64,000 nucleotides of DNA. Source: Aquipuribacter hungaricus (GTDB lineage Bacteria; Actinomycetota; Actinomycetes; Actinomycetales; JBBAYJ01). The stretch is taken from assembly GCF_042663885.1 (NCBI RefSeq), contig NZ_JBHSXV010000001.1, one strand, 5' to 3'. The translations under genes were made by a program, and so were the position numbers. The notes below the pieces were generated by a model, which saw only the letters and a list, made by a program, of their open reading frames with translations, did no database searches and was not told the DNA's origin. Shown piece after piece: positions 48,920-57,877 of the stretch (positions within the stretch are counted from its first letter, which is position 1; each line of letters opens with the position of its first letter).

Positions 48920-50100
48920 GGGATGCGGTCGAGGACCTCCTGGTCGTACATGCCGTAGGTGTAGAAGTCGACCTGGTCGGCCCCTGCGTCCAGCACGGCC
49001 CGCACCTTGTCGCGCAGGTGCGCGCGCGAGCTGGTGTCGGGCCAGCCGGGGCGCAGCACGACCCTGAGCCGGGACCCGCCCACCGCAGCCCGGTACGAGG
49101 CCACGTCGGCGTGCAGGCGCGTGGTGTCGACGGTGTAGCCGAGGACCGAGCAGCTGTCGGTCAGGGGGGCCACCGACGAGAGGTCGACGGCGATCCTCCA
49201 GCCCTGGGACGCGGCGGCCGGCCCGCTCGGCGCACCGTCGCCGTAGCCGAGGACGGCGCCGGTGAGGTCCATGTAGGACAGCGTGCGACCGTGCCCCCTG
49301 ACCGTGCGGGCGAGCCGGTCGGCGAGCGCGGTGACCGTCTGCTGCTGGGTGGAGAGGTAGGCGAGGACGTCACCGCCCAGCGTCTCCGCGAGGGCCTCCA
49401 GGGTCGCCGGACGGCCGGCCGCGCCGGCGAACGCCGACTGGACCCGCACCCGGGCCGCCGCGGCGACCCGGCCGACGTCCAGCCCCGCGGAGGTCCCGGC
49501 GCGGGTGCAGTGCTCGCAGAAGCAGATCCCCAGCACGGCCTCGTCGAGCTCGCTGACCGGCGAGAACGACCGCTCGTGGTGGTGCCCGTGCGCGAAGGTC
49601 TGGCCGCTGAGCGCCTCGGCCACGATGTCGAGGCCGCGGGCCGCGATGTCGGCCGCGAGCGCGTCCGCGTAGCCGGCCGCCTCGGGGTTGGACGGGCAGA
49701 GGTTGGACAGCAGCCTGTCACCGAAGCAGGTCTCGGAGGCGAGCCGAGGGTGCTCCTCCCCCAGGCTGGTGTTGTGGAGGAAGACCGTCCACGCCTCGAC
49801 GGGGGCGCCGGTGGCGAGGAGCGCGGCCAGGGCGTCGCGCTGGTCCTGCGGCTGCACGCGGGGCCTCAGCGTCGTCCCGGTCCAGCGGTCCGGGTCCGGC
49901 TCGAAGAAGACGCCGTCCTCGCGGTACCGCAGGCGCGGCTTCCGCCCGGCGTGGGGGACGACGTCGCGGGCCTGATGGTAGGCCACGGCCACGACGAGCG
50001 TGCCGGCGCCCAGCTCGTCAGAGCGGCGGCGGACGGCGTCCACGCCCTCGTCGAGCAGGTCGCTGGGGAAGACATAGAGCCCGGTGCCTGGTCGCTCCAC
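48889..50100 (-). CDS. Predicted TIM-barrel protein of unknown function (glycosidase-like)
   Basis: A 403-residue cytoplasmic-looking protein (no signal peptide or membrane helix). Strand-like blocks LGAGTLVVAVAYHQARDVVP, APVEAWTVFLHNT, LDIVAEALSG, RTLSYMDLTGAVLGYGDG and AGADQVDFYTYGMYD suggest a beta/alpha barrel, and ICFCEHCTRAG resembles the Cys-rich CFCPHC loop of some barrel glycosidases and GHL-type proteins. I do not recognise a characterised family. It is divergent from the sugar-binding protein at 50206 with operator-like repeats between, so it probably belongs to that catabolic regulon and may supply a missing step there, for example a hydrolase or an isomerase/dehydratase-like activity. 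Confidence 0.72.
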   Translation of the reverse strand: MERPGTGLYVFPSDLLDEGVDAVRRRSDELGAGTLVVAVAYHQARDVVPHAGRKPRLRYREDGVFFEPDPDRWTGTTLRPRVQPQDQRDALAALLATGAPVEAWTVFLHNTSLGEEHPRLASETCFGDRLLSNLCPSNPEAAGYADALAADIAARGLDIVAEALSGQTFAHGHHHERSFSPVSELDEAVLGICFCEHCTRAGTSAGLDVGRVAAAARVRVQSAFAGAAGRPATLEALAETLGGDVLAYLSTQQQTVTALADRLARTVRGHGRTLSYMDLTGAVLGYGDGAPSGPAAASQGWRIAVDLSSVAPLTDSCSVLGYTVDTTRLHADVASYRAAVGGSRLRVVLRPGWPDTSSRAHLRDKVRAVLDAGADQVDFYTYGMYDQEVLDRIPYAMDGLSVP

Positions 50101-50118
50101 GGGGGTGCTCCTTCTGTC

Positions 50119-50171
50119 GTGTCACGTTATGGTCTCGCAGGTTGACGGGTTGACCGGTCAGGTGTCACGTT
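50119..50171. promoter_or_regulatory. Operator-like repeats between divergent genes of the second sugar locus
   Basis: GTGTCACGTT occurs twice (50119-50128, 50162-50171), flanking the perfect palindrome TGACCGGTCA (50151-50160), all in the 105-base gap between the TIM-barrel-like gene and the binding-protein gene. The GntR/UTRA regulator encoded in the operon is the obvious candidate to bind here. Confidence 0.55.
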
Positions 50172-50205
50172 GGCGGTCCCCGCCACCCCCACGAAAGGGC
50201 CCAGC

Positions 50206-51258
50206 ATGATGAACCGGACCAGGCGCGCGAGCGTCCTCGCCGCAGCAGGCGTCGTCTCCGCGCTCGTCGTCACCGGCTGCTCGTCGGGCGAGCCCGACCA
50301 GGCGGGGGGCTCGGCGTCGTCCGAGGGCCTCGTCGTCGGCTACGACTCGTATTTCGTCGGCAACACGTGGTCCGCGCAGCTGGAGGCAGAGTTCCTGTCG
50401 GCCACCGAGCGCGAGTCCGCGGACATCGCCGACGTGATCGTCACCCAGAGCGAGAACGACGCGCAGACCCAGATCAGCAACGTGCAGTCGATGATCGCCC
50501 GCGGCGTCGACGTCATCATCGTCACGCCAATCTCTCCCGAGGGCATCGTGCCCGCGCTGGAGCAGGCTGCGGCTGCCGACATCGAGGTCATCCTCAGCGC
50601 GTCCGGTGCCGAGACGGACACCTACACCTCCTACATCAACGTCGACGACACGGACTTCGGGGCGACCGGCGCGCAGTGGCTCGTGGACACGCTCGGGGGG
50701 GAGGGCCGCATCGTCGCCCTCAACGGCATCGCCGGCGTGCCGACGAGCGACCTGCGGTACGAGGGCGCCCAGGCCGTCTTCGAGGCTGCCCCCGGGATCG
50801 AGGTCGTCTCGGTCATCGACGGCGGCTGGGACCAGGCGACCGCGAAGACGTCCGTCGAGTCGCTGCTCGCTGCGGACCCGGACATCGACGGTGTCTGGTC
50901 ACAGGGCGGCTCCATGACCCTCGGCGCGATCGAGGCCTTCGAGGCGGCCGGCGTCCCGCTGGTGCCGATGACCGGCGAGGACAGCAACGGCCTGCTCAAG
51001 AAGTGGAGCTCCCTCATCGCCGAGGGGGGCACCGGCTTCGACGCGATCGCGGTGGCCAAGCCCACGTGGATCTCCGCCGAGGCCCTGGAGACGGCCATCG
51101 CCGCGGCCCGGGGCGAGCAGGTGACCAAGGACAACCTGCTGGAGCCCGAGGTCATCACGTCGGAGAACCTCGACGAGTTCGTCCGCGACGACCTGCCGGA
51201 CAGCCTGTGGGTCAACACCCGGATGACCGACGAGGAGGTCGTCGCGCTGTTCGGCTAG
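50206..51258 (+). CDS. Sugar-binding lipoprotein of ABC importer (ribose/RbsB class)
   Basis: A 350-residue solute-binding protein of the ribose/galactose type (Peripla_BP_4). It has a lipoprotein signal (LAAAGVVSALVVTGCSSGEP), then VVGYDSYFVGNTWSAQLEAE, NDAQTQISNVQSMIARGVDVIIVTP, the hinge-crossing GIAGVPTSDLRYEGAQAV and VWSQGGSMTLGAIEAFEAAG. ATG 50206 has GAAAGGG 6 bases upstream. It heads an operon of nine genes; the ligand should be the compound metabolised by the kinase, lactonase and aldolase downstream, probably a pentose/hexose derivative, aldonate or sugar lactone. Confidence 0.9.
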   Translation: MMNRTRRASVLAAAGVVSALVVTGCSSGEPDQAGGSASSEGLVVGYDSYFVGNTWSAQLEAEFLSATERESADIADVIVTQSENDAQTQISNVQSMIARGVDVIIVTPISPEGIVPALEQAAAADIEVILSASGAETDTYTSYINVDDTDFGATGAQWLVDTLGGEGRIVALNGIAGVPTSDLRYEGAQAVFEAAPGIEVVSVIDGGWDQATAKTSVESLLAADPDIDGVWSQGGSMTLGAIEAFEAAGVPLVPMTGEDSNGLLKKWSSLIAEGGTGFDAIAVAKPTWISAEALETAIAAARGEQVTKDNLLEPEVITSENLDEFVRDDLPDSLWVNTRMTDEEVVALFG

Positions 51259-51349
51259 CCCGTCCCGACGGGACGGCGCGACCACCATCGAGCAGGCCAC
51301 CGCCCGCCGGCAGGACGACCGCCGGGGGCACGGACAGGGAGACGCCGAC

Positions 51350-52828
51350 GTGCGAGAGCCAGCGGTGACGTGCGAGCACGTGAGCAGGTCGTTCGGGGCG
51401 ACCCGGGCGGTGCAGGACATCAGCTTCACCATCGCCCCCGGTGAGGTCCTCGCCCTGGTGGGGGAGAACGGCGCCGGCAAGTCGACGCTGATGAACCTCC
51501 TCGTCGGCGCGCTCGAGCCCGACACGGGGTCCGTCCGGGTCGCCCCGCCCTCCGGTCCGCACGGGCGTCGTGTCGCGATGGTGCACCAGGAGCTGAGCCT
51601 GTTCGACAACCTCACCGTGGCCGAGAACCTCGAGCTGGACCGGGAGGGCGGGGGGGCGGTCGTGTCCGAGCGCGCCTCCCGCGCCTCGGCCCGCTCCGTG
51701 CTCGAGCACCTCGGGGTGGACGTCTCCGTGGACGCGACGGTGGGCAGCCTGACCGTCGGGCAGCGTCAGCTGGTCGAGATCGCCAAGGCCGTCAGCGTCT
51801 CCCCCACCCTGCTCATCCTCGACGAGCCGACCTCGTCGCTCGAGGGACCGCAGGTCGCCCTCCTGTTCGCGGCGGTCCGGCGGCTGGCCGCGGCCGGGAC
51901 CGCGGTCGTCTTCGTGTCCCACCGCACCGAGGAGCTCTTCGAGCTCTGCGACCGCCTGCTGGTCATGCGTGACGGCGTGCAGGTGGAGTTCGGCCCGCTC
52001 GCCGGCCACACCCGGGCGAGCCTGGTGGAGTCGATGGTCGGGCGCGAGACATCGACGCTCTACCCCGGACGCGCCCCCTCGCTCCCCCCGGAGCCCGAGA
52101 TCGAGCTGGTGGACGTCAGCCTGGCCGGGCGCCTGCACGGCGTCAGCCTCTCCTTCCCCGCCGGCGCGGTCACGGCGGTCACGGGACTGGACGGGCACGG
52201 ACAGACGGAGGTCGCCGAGATCTTGGCCGGTGCCACGCGGCCCGCCTCCGGGACCGTCGCCGTCCACGGCGTCCCCGTCCGCTTCTCCGGTCCTCGCGCG
52301 GCGGTACGCCGCGGTATCGGCTACGTGCCGCCGGACCGCCGCCTCGACGGTCTGCTGCTGGACGGGTCCGTCGCGGCGAACGCGACCCTCGCGGCAGCAC
52401 CCCGGGTGCACCCGCGCGGCGTCAGGTCCCCTCGGCGCGAACGGCGCGTCGTCCAGGGGCTCGTGCAGCGGCTGGCCATCAAGGCCTCCTCGCTGCACCA
52501 GCCGGTCGTGGAGCTGTCGGGGGGCAACCAGCAGAAGGTCCTGGTCGGCCGTTGGCTGCTCGTCCCGGGGCTCCGGGTCCTCGTGCTCAACGACCCGACG
52601 CGGGGGGTGGACGTCGGCTCGCGGGCCCAGATCTACGCCGTCGTCCGGGACCTCGCAGCCAGCGGTGTCGCCGTGGTGCTCGTCTCGACCGACATGCAGG
52701 AGACGCTCGGGCTCAGCGACCAGATCTACGTCCTGTACTCCGGCCGGGTGTCCGGCCGTCTGCTGGCCGCCGACGCCACCGAGCGCGACGTCATGCACCA
52801 CGCCATGGGAGGCGATGCACGTGCCTGA
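51350..52828 (+). CDS. Sugar ABC transporter ATP-binding protein (RbsA/XylG type, two ATPase domains)
   Basis: A 492-residue ATPase with two tandem domains, as in RbsA/MglA. The first has Walker A GENGAGKST, a signature LTVGQRQLVEIAKAV and Walker B LLILDEPTSSLE; the second has the family's degenerate Walker A (GLDGHGQTEVAEIL), signature LSGGNQQKVLVGRWL and VLVLNDPTRGVDVG. It energises import with the two following permeases. GTG 51350 follows the binding-protein gene after 91 bases. The end overlaps the first permease start by 14 bases. Confidence 0.92.
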   Translation: MREPAVTCEHVSRSFGATRAVQDISFTIAPGEVLALVGENGAGKSTLMNLLVGALEPDTGSVRVAPPSGPHGRRVAMVHQELSLFDNLTVAENLELDREGGGAVVSERASRASARSVLEHLGVDVSVDATVGSLTVGQRQLVEIAKAVSVSPTLLILDEPTSSLEGPQVALLFAAVRRLAAAGTAVVFVSHRTEELFELCDRLLVMRDGVQVEFGPLAGHTRASLVESMVGRETSTLYPGRAPSLPPEPEIELVDVSLAGRLHGVSLSFPAGAVTAVTGLDGHGQTEVAEILAGATRPASGTVAVHGVPVRFSGPRAAVRRGIGYVPPDRRLDGLLLDGSVAANATLAAAPRVHPRGVRSPRRERRVVQGLVQRLAIKASSLHQPVVELSGGNQQKVLVGRWLLVPGLRVLVLNDPTRGVDVGSRAQIYAVVRDLAASGVAVVLVSTDMQETLGLSDQIYVLYSGRVSGRLLAADATERDVMHHAMGGDARA

Positions 52829-53822
52829 GCTCCTCTCGACGACCGCGAGCCGCTCGGTCCGGCGGGCCGGCCTGCTGTGGTTGCTCGCTGTCGGCCTGGT
52901 GGTCGTGGCAGCGGTCGCCGTCCCCGCGTTCCGCACCCCGGTCAGCGTGGGCTCCCTGCTCGCCTCGATGGCGCCGGTGCTGCTCATCGCCACCGGCCAG
53001 GCCGTGGCGGTGCTGTCCGGCGGCATCGACCTGTCGGTCGGGGCCGTGGCCGGGCTCACCACCGTGGTGCTGTCGCTGTACCTGGCGGTCCCCGGAGGAG
53101 CGCCGGTCGCCCTGGCCCTCGCCCTGGTCGTCGGTCTGGTCGTCGGTCTGCTCAACGGGGCGGGCGTGCTCGCGGGCGTCAACCCGCTGCTCATGACGTT
53201 CGCGGCCGCGGGGATCGTGCAGGGGGCAGCCCTGCTGCTGCAGTCCACCCCGGACGCCGCGACACCGTTCGAGCTGGTCCGTGTCCTGGGCACCAGCGTC
53301 GGCCCGGTACCCCTCCTGGCCGTCGTCGCCCTGGTCGCGCTCGTGGCCGCGTGGTGGTGGACCAGCCAGAGCAGGCTCGGACGCGTCGTCCAGGCCGCCG
53401 GCTACGACCAGCGCACCGCCGTGCGCCTCGGGCTGCCGGTACGGCGGGCCACGCTGGCCGCCTTCGCCCTCTCCGGCCTGTTCGCCGCGCTCGGCGGTGT
53501 CGCCATCGTCACCCGTACCTTCACCGCCGACGCCCTGGTCGGCTCGTCCGCGGTGATCGACTCCATCGCCACGGTCCTCGTCGCCGGGATCGCCATCACC
53601 GGGGGGGTCGGCTCCGTGCTGAGCGTGCTGCCGGCGGCGGTGGTCGTGGCGGTCGTCGGGCAGGTCATCACGCTGACCGGGACCGACCCCTACTACCAGA
53701 CCATCTTCAAGGGTGTGCTCCTCCTCCTGGCCATGGGCGTCTACCAGCTGGCCGGGGACGGCCTGCGGGTCCCGTGGCGCCTCGGGCGCCCGGCCCTCGT
53801 CCGCCCGGCGGGGCTCGCGTGA
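52815..53822 (+). CDS. Sugar ABC transporter permease (RbsC type), first
   Basis: A 335-residue integral membrane permease of the ribose-type family, with about eight to ten helices and the family block VLSGGIDLSVGAVAGLTTVV; GYDQRTAVRLGLPVRRATLAAF and SVLSVLPAAVVVAVVGQVI also fit. ATG 52815 sits inside the end of the ATPase gene with GGGAGG 2 bases upstream. It should form a heterodimer with the next permease. Confidence 0.88.
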   Translation: MHVPELLSTTASRSVRRAGLLWLLAVGLVVVAAVAVPAFRTPVSVGSLLASMAPVLLIATGQAVAVLSGGIDLSVGAVAGLTTVVLSLYLAVPGGAPVALALALVVGLVVGLLNGAGVLAGVNPLLMTFAAAGIVQGAALLLQSTPDAATPFELVRVLGTSVGPVPLLAVVALVALVAAWWWTSQSRLGRVVQAAGYDQRTAVRLGLPVRRATLAAFALSGLFAALGGVAIVTRTFTADALVGSSAVIDSIATVLVAGIAITGGVGSVLSVLPAAVVVAVVGQVITLTGTDPYYQTIFKGVLLLLAMGVYQLAGDGLRVPWRLGRPALVRPAGLA

Positions 53823-54838
53823 GCACCACCACCGCGTCGGGCAGCCGGACGGACCCCCGCTCCCAGAGCCCGTCCGGGAGCGTCGCCGAGACCCTCCGCC
53901 GGGTGCCGGCCCAGCTCTGGGTGGCCTACGGCCTGGTGCTCGCCTGCCTGCTCCTGCTGGCCGTCAGCTCCGAGGGGGGCCTCACGCTCCCCCGGCTGCT
54001 GCGCATCCTGTCCAACGCGGCCCCGCTGGGCGTGGTCGCCATCGCGCAGACCATCGTCATCGTCAACCGCGGGATCGACCTGTCGGTGGGTCCCGTGATG
54101 AACACGGCCGCGATCCTCACCGCCCTGCTCTCCGCGTCGCCGGGCGCCCGCCCGCTGACCACGACGGTCCTCGTCGTCCTCGCGGGCGGCGGCATCGGCC
54201 TGCTGACCGGGCTCCTGCTGGCCTTCACGAAGATCCCTCCCCTGCTCGGCACGCTGGCGACGGCCACGGTGATCCAGGGCGTGTACTCCCTGGCGACCAG
54301 GGGGCAGCCCCGGGGTTCCGTGCCCGACGGCCTGCGCGACCTCGCCGACGGTCGTGTCCTGGGCTCCCCCGCGTCGGCCTCGCTGCTGGTCTGGCTCGGG
54401 CTGCTGGTCGCCGTGGGCGCCGTGCTGGCCCGCACGGTCGCGGGCCAGCGCTTCTACGCCGTGGGCGCGAACCCCCGCGCCGCCCGGCTGTCGGGCGTCC
54501 CGGTGCGTGCGCACACCGTCGCCGCCTACTGCGCCTCCGGTGCGCTGGCAGCCGTCGCCGGCATCCTCCTCGTCGCCTACTCGGGCTCGCCGTCCCTGAC
54601 CGCGGCCGACCCCTACACCCTCAACTCGGTGGTCGCCGCGGTGATCGGCGGGGCGGCGCTGGCCGGCGGGACGGGGAGCATGACGGGCACCTTCGCGGGT
54701 GTCGCGGTGCTCGCCCTGCTCACGACCGTGCTGAACTCCTTCTCCGTGCCCTCCCCGGTCCAGCTGGTCGTCAACGGCGCCGTGCTCGTCGCGATGCTGC
54801 TGCTCAACAGCCGGCTCACGCGGTCGAGGCGGCGCTGA
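53819..54838 (+). CDS. Sugar ABC transporter permease (RbsC type), second
   Basis: A 339-residue permease of the same family, with IVNRGIDLSVGPVMNTAAIL, AVGANPRAARLSGVPVRAHT and VIGGAALAGGTGSMTGTFAG blocks (GGxxLxGGxGS is typical of RbsC). GTG 53819 overlaps the first permease stop (GTGA) and its own stop shares a base with the next start (TGATG), so the whole set is translationally coupled. Confidence 0.88.
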   Translation: MSTTTASGSRTDPRSQSPSGSVAETLRRVPAQLWVAYGLVLACLLLLAVSSEGGLTLPRLLRILSNAAPLGVVAIAQTIVIVNRGIDLSVGPVMNTAAILTALLSASPGARPLTTTVLVVLAGGGIGLLTGLLLAFTKIPPLLGTLATATVIQGVYSLATRGQPRGSVPDGLRDLADGRVLGSPASASLLVWLGLLVAVGAVLARTVAGQRFYAVGANPRAARLSGVPVRAHTVAAYCASGALAAVAGILLVAYSGSPSLTAADPYTLNSVVAAVIGGAALAGGTGSMTGTFAGVAVLALLTTVLNSFSVPSPVQLVVNGAVLVAMLLLNSRLTRSRRR

Positions 54839-55569
54839 TGACCCGCTGGCAGGACCTCACCTGGCCCGAGGTGCACGGCGCGGTGGCCCGCACCCCGTGG
54901 GCCCTGCTGCCGTTCGGTGCCGTCGAGGAGCACGGCCCCCACCTCCCCCTGGGCACGGACGCGCTCGTCGCCGGGTCCCTCGCGAGCCGCGTCGCCGCCG
55001 CCGCGGACCTCATCGAGCTGCCGGTCATGCCCTACGGGCAGGTCTGGTCCCTCGAGCACTTCGACGGCAGCCTGTCCGTCAGCGACGACACCCTGGTCGC
55101 GCTCGTCCTCGGCGTCGCGGACGGGCTGCGGCGCGCCGGGGTCAAGGGCCTCGTGCTCCTGTCGGCGCACCTCGGCAACGCCGCCGCGCTCAAGAAGGCG
55201 ACGCGCGCCCTGGAGGAGCGCGGGGGCCTCCCCGCCATCGCCCTCACCTATCCCGGTCTGGCCGCGGTCGCGGCGCAGGTGCGCCAGGCCCCGGAGAGCC
55301 ACCCGGCCATCATGCACGCCGACGAGCTCGAGACGTCCGTCATGCTCGCCCTCCACCCGGAGGAGGTGTCGATGGACCGGGCCGTGTCGGAGTACCCGGA
55401 GTACCCCCCTCACTTCGACGTCGGCGCGGTCCGTTGGGACACCGTCAGCCGGAGCGGCGTGTTCGGCGACGCCACGGCCGCCACCGCGGACACGGGCAGG
55501 ACGATCGTCGACCACGTCGTCGCGACCGCCGTCTCCGTCATCGACGGCTGGAAGAAGGAGCTGGAGTGA
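54838..55569 (+). CDS. Creatininase-family metal hydrolase
   Basis: A 243-residue protein of the creatininase superfamily. The first metal block LPFGAVEEHGPHLPLGTD is intact, as is HADELETSVMLALHP (family DxHAGxxETS). The middle blocks are unusual: the common NGHGGN is here SAHLGN, and the EHxxFPGTxS region is SLEHFDGSLSVS, so the substrate pocket differs from true creatininases. Members hydrolyse cyclic amides, formamides and, as I recall for IolN of the Thermotoga inositol route, a diketo-inositol ring. Its place among sugar genes points to a ring-opening or C-C/C-O hydrolytic step. The ATG overlaps the permease stop. Confidence 0.87.
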   Translation: MTRWQDLTWPEVHGAVARTPWALLPFGAVEEHGPHLPLGTDALVAGSLASRVAAAADLIELPVMPYGQVWSLEHFDGSLSVSDDTLVALVLGVADGLRRAGVKGLVLLSAHLGNAAALKKATRALEERGGLPAIALTYPGLAAVAAQVRQAPESHPAIMHADELETSVMLALHPEEVSMDRAVSEYPEYPPHFDVGAVRWDTVSRSGVFGDATAATADTGRTIVDHVVATAVSVIDGWKKELE

Positions 55570-56384
55570 ACGACGCCGACCTGCCCGTGTCCAGCCTGAG
55601 CCCCCTGGACACCGACTCCCCCGTGGCGCGCTACCGCCAGATCTCGGACCAGCTCGCCACGCTCATGCAGGACACGCGCCCGGGCGCCAGGCTGCCCTCG
55701 GAGCACGAGCTGGTCCACCACCTCGGGATCAGCCGGGCCACGGCCACCCAGGCGCTGCGCGACCTGGAGCAGCGGGGGCTGGTCTACCGCCGGCAGGGCC
55801 GCGGCACCTTCGTCGCCGACACGGACCGGGCCATCCGCTCCAACCGCCCGGGCACCCTGCCCTCCTTCAGCGAGGACCTGCGCGCCGCAGGGAGGGTGAC
55901 CAGCGAGCGGGTCATCTCCTTCGCCACGGTCGTGGCCCCGACGGACGTCGCGAGCGCGCTCGCCCTGTCCCGGACCGCCTCCGTCTGGCGCGTGGAGCGG
56001 GTCATCGTCAGCGACGGGGAGCCGGTCGTGCACGTGACGTCGTGGCTGCCGCACTCCCACTACCCGCTCCTGGACCCGTCCGCGATCGAGTCCAGCTCGC
56101 TCTACGAGCAGCTGGCCGAGGCTCCCGGCTCAGCCGGGCGGCCGTGCTTCGCCGACGAGCAGTGGAGCGCTGCCTCCGCACCGGCCGCCGTCGCCCCCCT
56201 CCTGGAGGTGTCCCGGGACGTGCCGGTCATGAGGGTGACCCGCACCGCCTACCTGCACGACCAGGCGCCTGCGGAGTTCGTCGTCTCCTACGTGCGGGGC
56301 GAGACGTTCGCGGTGTCCATGAGGATCGACGCCCACAACCACGCCGCGCGCGTCCTGAGCCAGCTCTCGAGCGTGACGCCGTGA
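55566..56384 (+). CDS. GntR-family transcriptional regulator (HutC/UTRA type)
   Basis: A 272-residue regulator: winged helix at about residues 20-85 (PVARYRQISDQLATLMQ, LPSEHELVHHLGISRATATQ, then ALRDLEQRGLVYRRQGRGTF) and a UTRA ligand domain at about 100-260 (VWRVERVIVSDGEPVVHVTS, SSLYEQLAE, VPVMRVTRTAYLHDQAPAEF, VVSYVRGETF). GTG 55566 overlaps the creatininase-family stop. Being encoded within the operon, it likely regulates the operon and the divergent TIM-barrel gene through the repeats at 50119-50171, responding to a pathway sugar phosphate. Confidence 0.9.
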   Translation: MNDADLPVSSLSPLDTDSPVARYRQISDQLATLMQDTRPGARLPSEHELVHHLGISRATATQALRDLEQRGLVYRRQGRGTFVADTDRAIRSNRPGTLPSFSEDLRAAGRVTSERVISFATVVAPTDVASALALSRTASVWRVERVIVSDGEPVVHVTSWLPHSHYPLLDPSAIESSSLYEQLAEAPGSAGRPCFADEQWSAASAPAAVAPLLEVSRDVPVMRVTRTAYLHDQAPAEFVVSYVRGETFAVSMRIDAHNHAARVLSQLSSVTP

Positions 56385-57877
56385 GCGCCGGAGAGCCTGC
56401 GGAGGGCGGACGGGGCAGCCGCGCGACGGCGCCGGTGGGTCTGGGCATCGACGTCGGGACGACGAGCGTCAAGGTCGTCGCCCTGTCCGCCGAGGGCCGC
56501 GTCGTCGCCACGGCGTCCTCCCACCACGGCATCCAGGAGACGGCCGACGGCGTGCAGGCCGACCCCGAGGCGTGGTGGGCGTCCCTGCTGCGCGCCCTCC
56601 GCGGCCTCGATGCCGACCTGGCCACGGTCGGGTCGGTCGGCCTCAGCGGCAACATGAGCTCGGTCGTCCTGGTGGCCGACGACCTGTCGGTGGTCCGGCC
56701 CGCGATCCTGCTGGCCGACTCCCGAGGCCAGGAGCAGATCGACGCGCTCGACGACGACACCGTCGCGACCATCGTCGAGCACACGGGCAACACGCCCGAG
56801 ACCGTCTTCTCCCTGGCCACGCTGCTGTGGCTGCAGGCCGAGGAGCCGGCCTCGCTGGCGGCGGCCGCCGCCTGGCTCTCGGCCAAGGACTACCTGCGGG
56901 CACGGCTCACCGGCAGGCTGGCCACGGACGTCACGGACGCCTACAACAGCCTCCTCCTCCACGACGGGACCTGGTCCGTCCCTCTCGTCCGCAGCCTTGG
57001 TCTCGACCCCGGGCTCTTCCCCCCGGTGCTGGCCAGCGACGAGAGGGCGGGCAGCGTCACCGCGGAGGCGGCGGCAGCGACGGGCCTGCAGCCGGGGACA
57101 CCCGTGGCGACGGGCGCCGGGGACCTGGCGGCGGCGGTGGCAGGAGCCGGCGGCCTGAGGCCAGGCTCCCTCGCCGTCTCCCTCGGGACCTCGGCGACAG
57201 TCCTGGCCGCGGTGGACAGCGCGCGCCTGCCCCCCGCAGCGCTGGGCAGCCTGACGGTGCACCCGACCGCGACCGGCGGGCGGTTCGCGCTCGGTTCGCT
57301 CCTCACGGGAGGCCTCGCGCTCAACTGGGTGAGGGGCCTCGCCGGCGCCGGCGCGATCGCCTCGGTGACCCCGGACCCCCAGGACGGGCCCGGGGTCACC
57401 TTCCTGCCGTACCTCAGCGGGACAGGCAGCCCGGACTTCGTCGGCGAGGCGCGCGGCACGCTCCTGGGGCTGGCGCCGTCCACCGGCGGCAGCCAGATCA
57501 CCGCCGCCCTGCTCGAGGCCGTGGCGTTCGACATCGCGGAGCTCGTCGACCTCCTGGGGGCCGACCGCTACGACGCCGTCCAGGTGTCGGGCGGCGGGAG
57601 CAACCTGGCCGCCTGGCCCCAGGTGCTCGCCGACGTCCTCGACCTGCCCGTCGCCACGCTGGACGCGCCCGACCTGTCCGCGATCGGTGCCGCCGTGCTC
57701 GCGTGGGCCGTGGTGGGCCACAGCTGCCGCGCGGTGACCCCCGGGGCGGTGGTCCGGCCGCGGGGACGGTTCTCGGAGACCTGGCGGCGGCGGCGGGCGC
57801 AGCACGCGCTCCTCCGCAGGGCCGTCCTCGACATCTACACGACACCACCAGCATGGGAACGGACGGCACCAGCATGA
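56381..57877 (+). CDS. FGGY-family carbohydrate kinase
   Basis: A 498-residue kinase of the FGGY family (xylulokinase/gluconokinase-like). Phosphate-1 motif GLGIDVGTTSVKVVALS, the NMSSVVLV and LADSRG region of the substrate site, catalytic Asp in GAGDLAAAV, phosphate-2 LAVSLGTSATVLA, and the adenosine motif VQVSGGGSNLAAWPQVLADV are all present. It should phosphorylate the imported sugar, sugar acid or polyol. GTG 56381 overlaps the regulator stop (GTGA); the end overlaps the lactonase ATG (ATGA). The sequence does not settle which substrate. Confidence 0.9.
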   Translation: MSAGEPAEGGRGSRATAPVGLGIDVGTTSVKVVALSAEGRVVATASSHHGIQETADGVQADPEAWWASLLRALRGLDADLATVGSVGLSGNMSSVVLVADDLSVVRPAILLADSRGQEQIDALDDDTVATIVEHTGNTPETVFSLATLLWLQAEEPASLAAAAAWLSAKDYLRARLTGRLATDVTDAYNSLLLHDGTWSVPLVRSLGLDPGLFPPVLASDERAGSVTAEAAAATGLQPGTPVATGAGDLAAAVAGAGGLRPGSLAVSLGTSATVLAAVDSARLPPAALGSLTVHPTATGGRFALGSLLTGGLALNWVRGLAGAGAIASVTPDPQDGPGVTFLPYLSGTGSPDFVGEARGTLLGLAPSTGGSQITAALLEAVAFDIAELVDLLGADRYDAVQVSGGGSNLAAWPQVLADVLDLPVATLDAPDLSAIGAAVLAWAVVGHSCRAVTPGAVVRPRGRFSETWRRRRAQHALLRRAVLDIYTTPPAWERTAPA

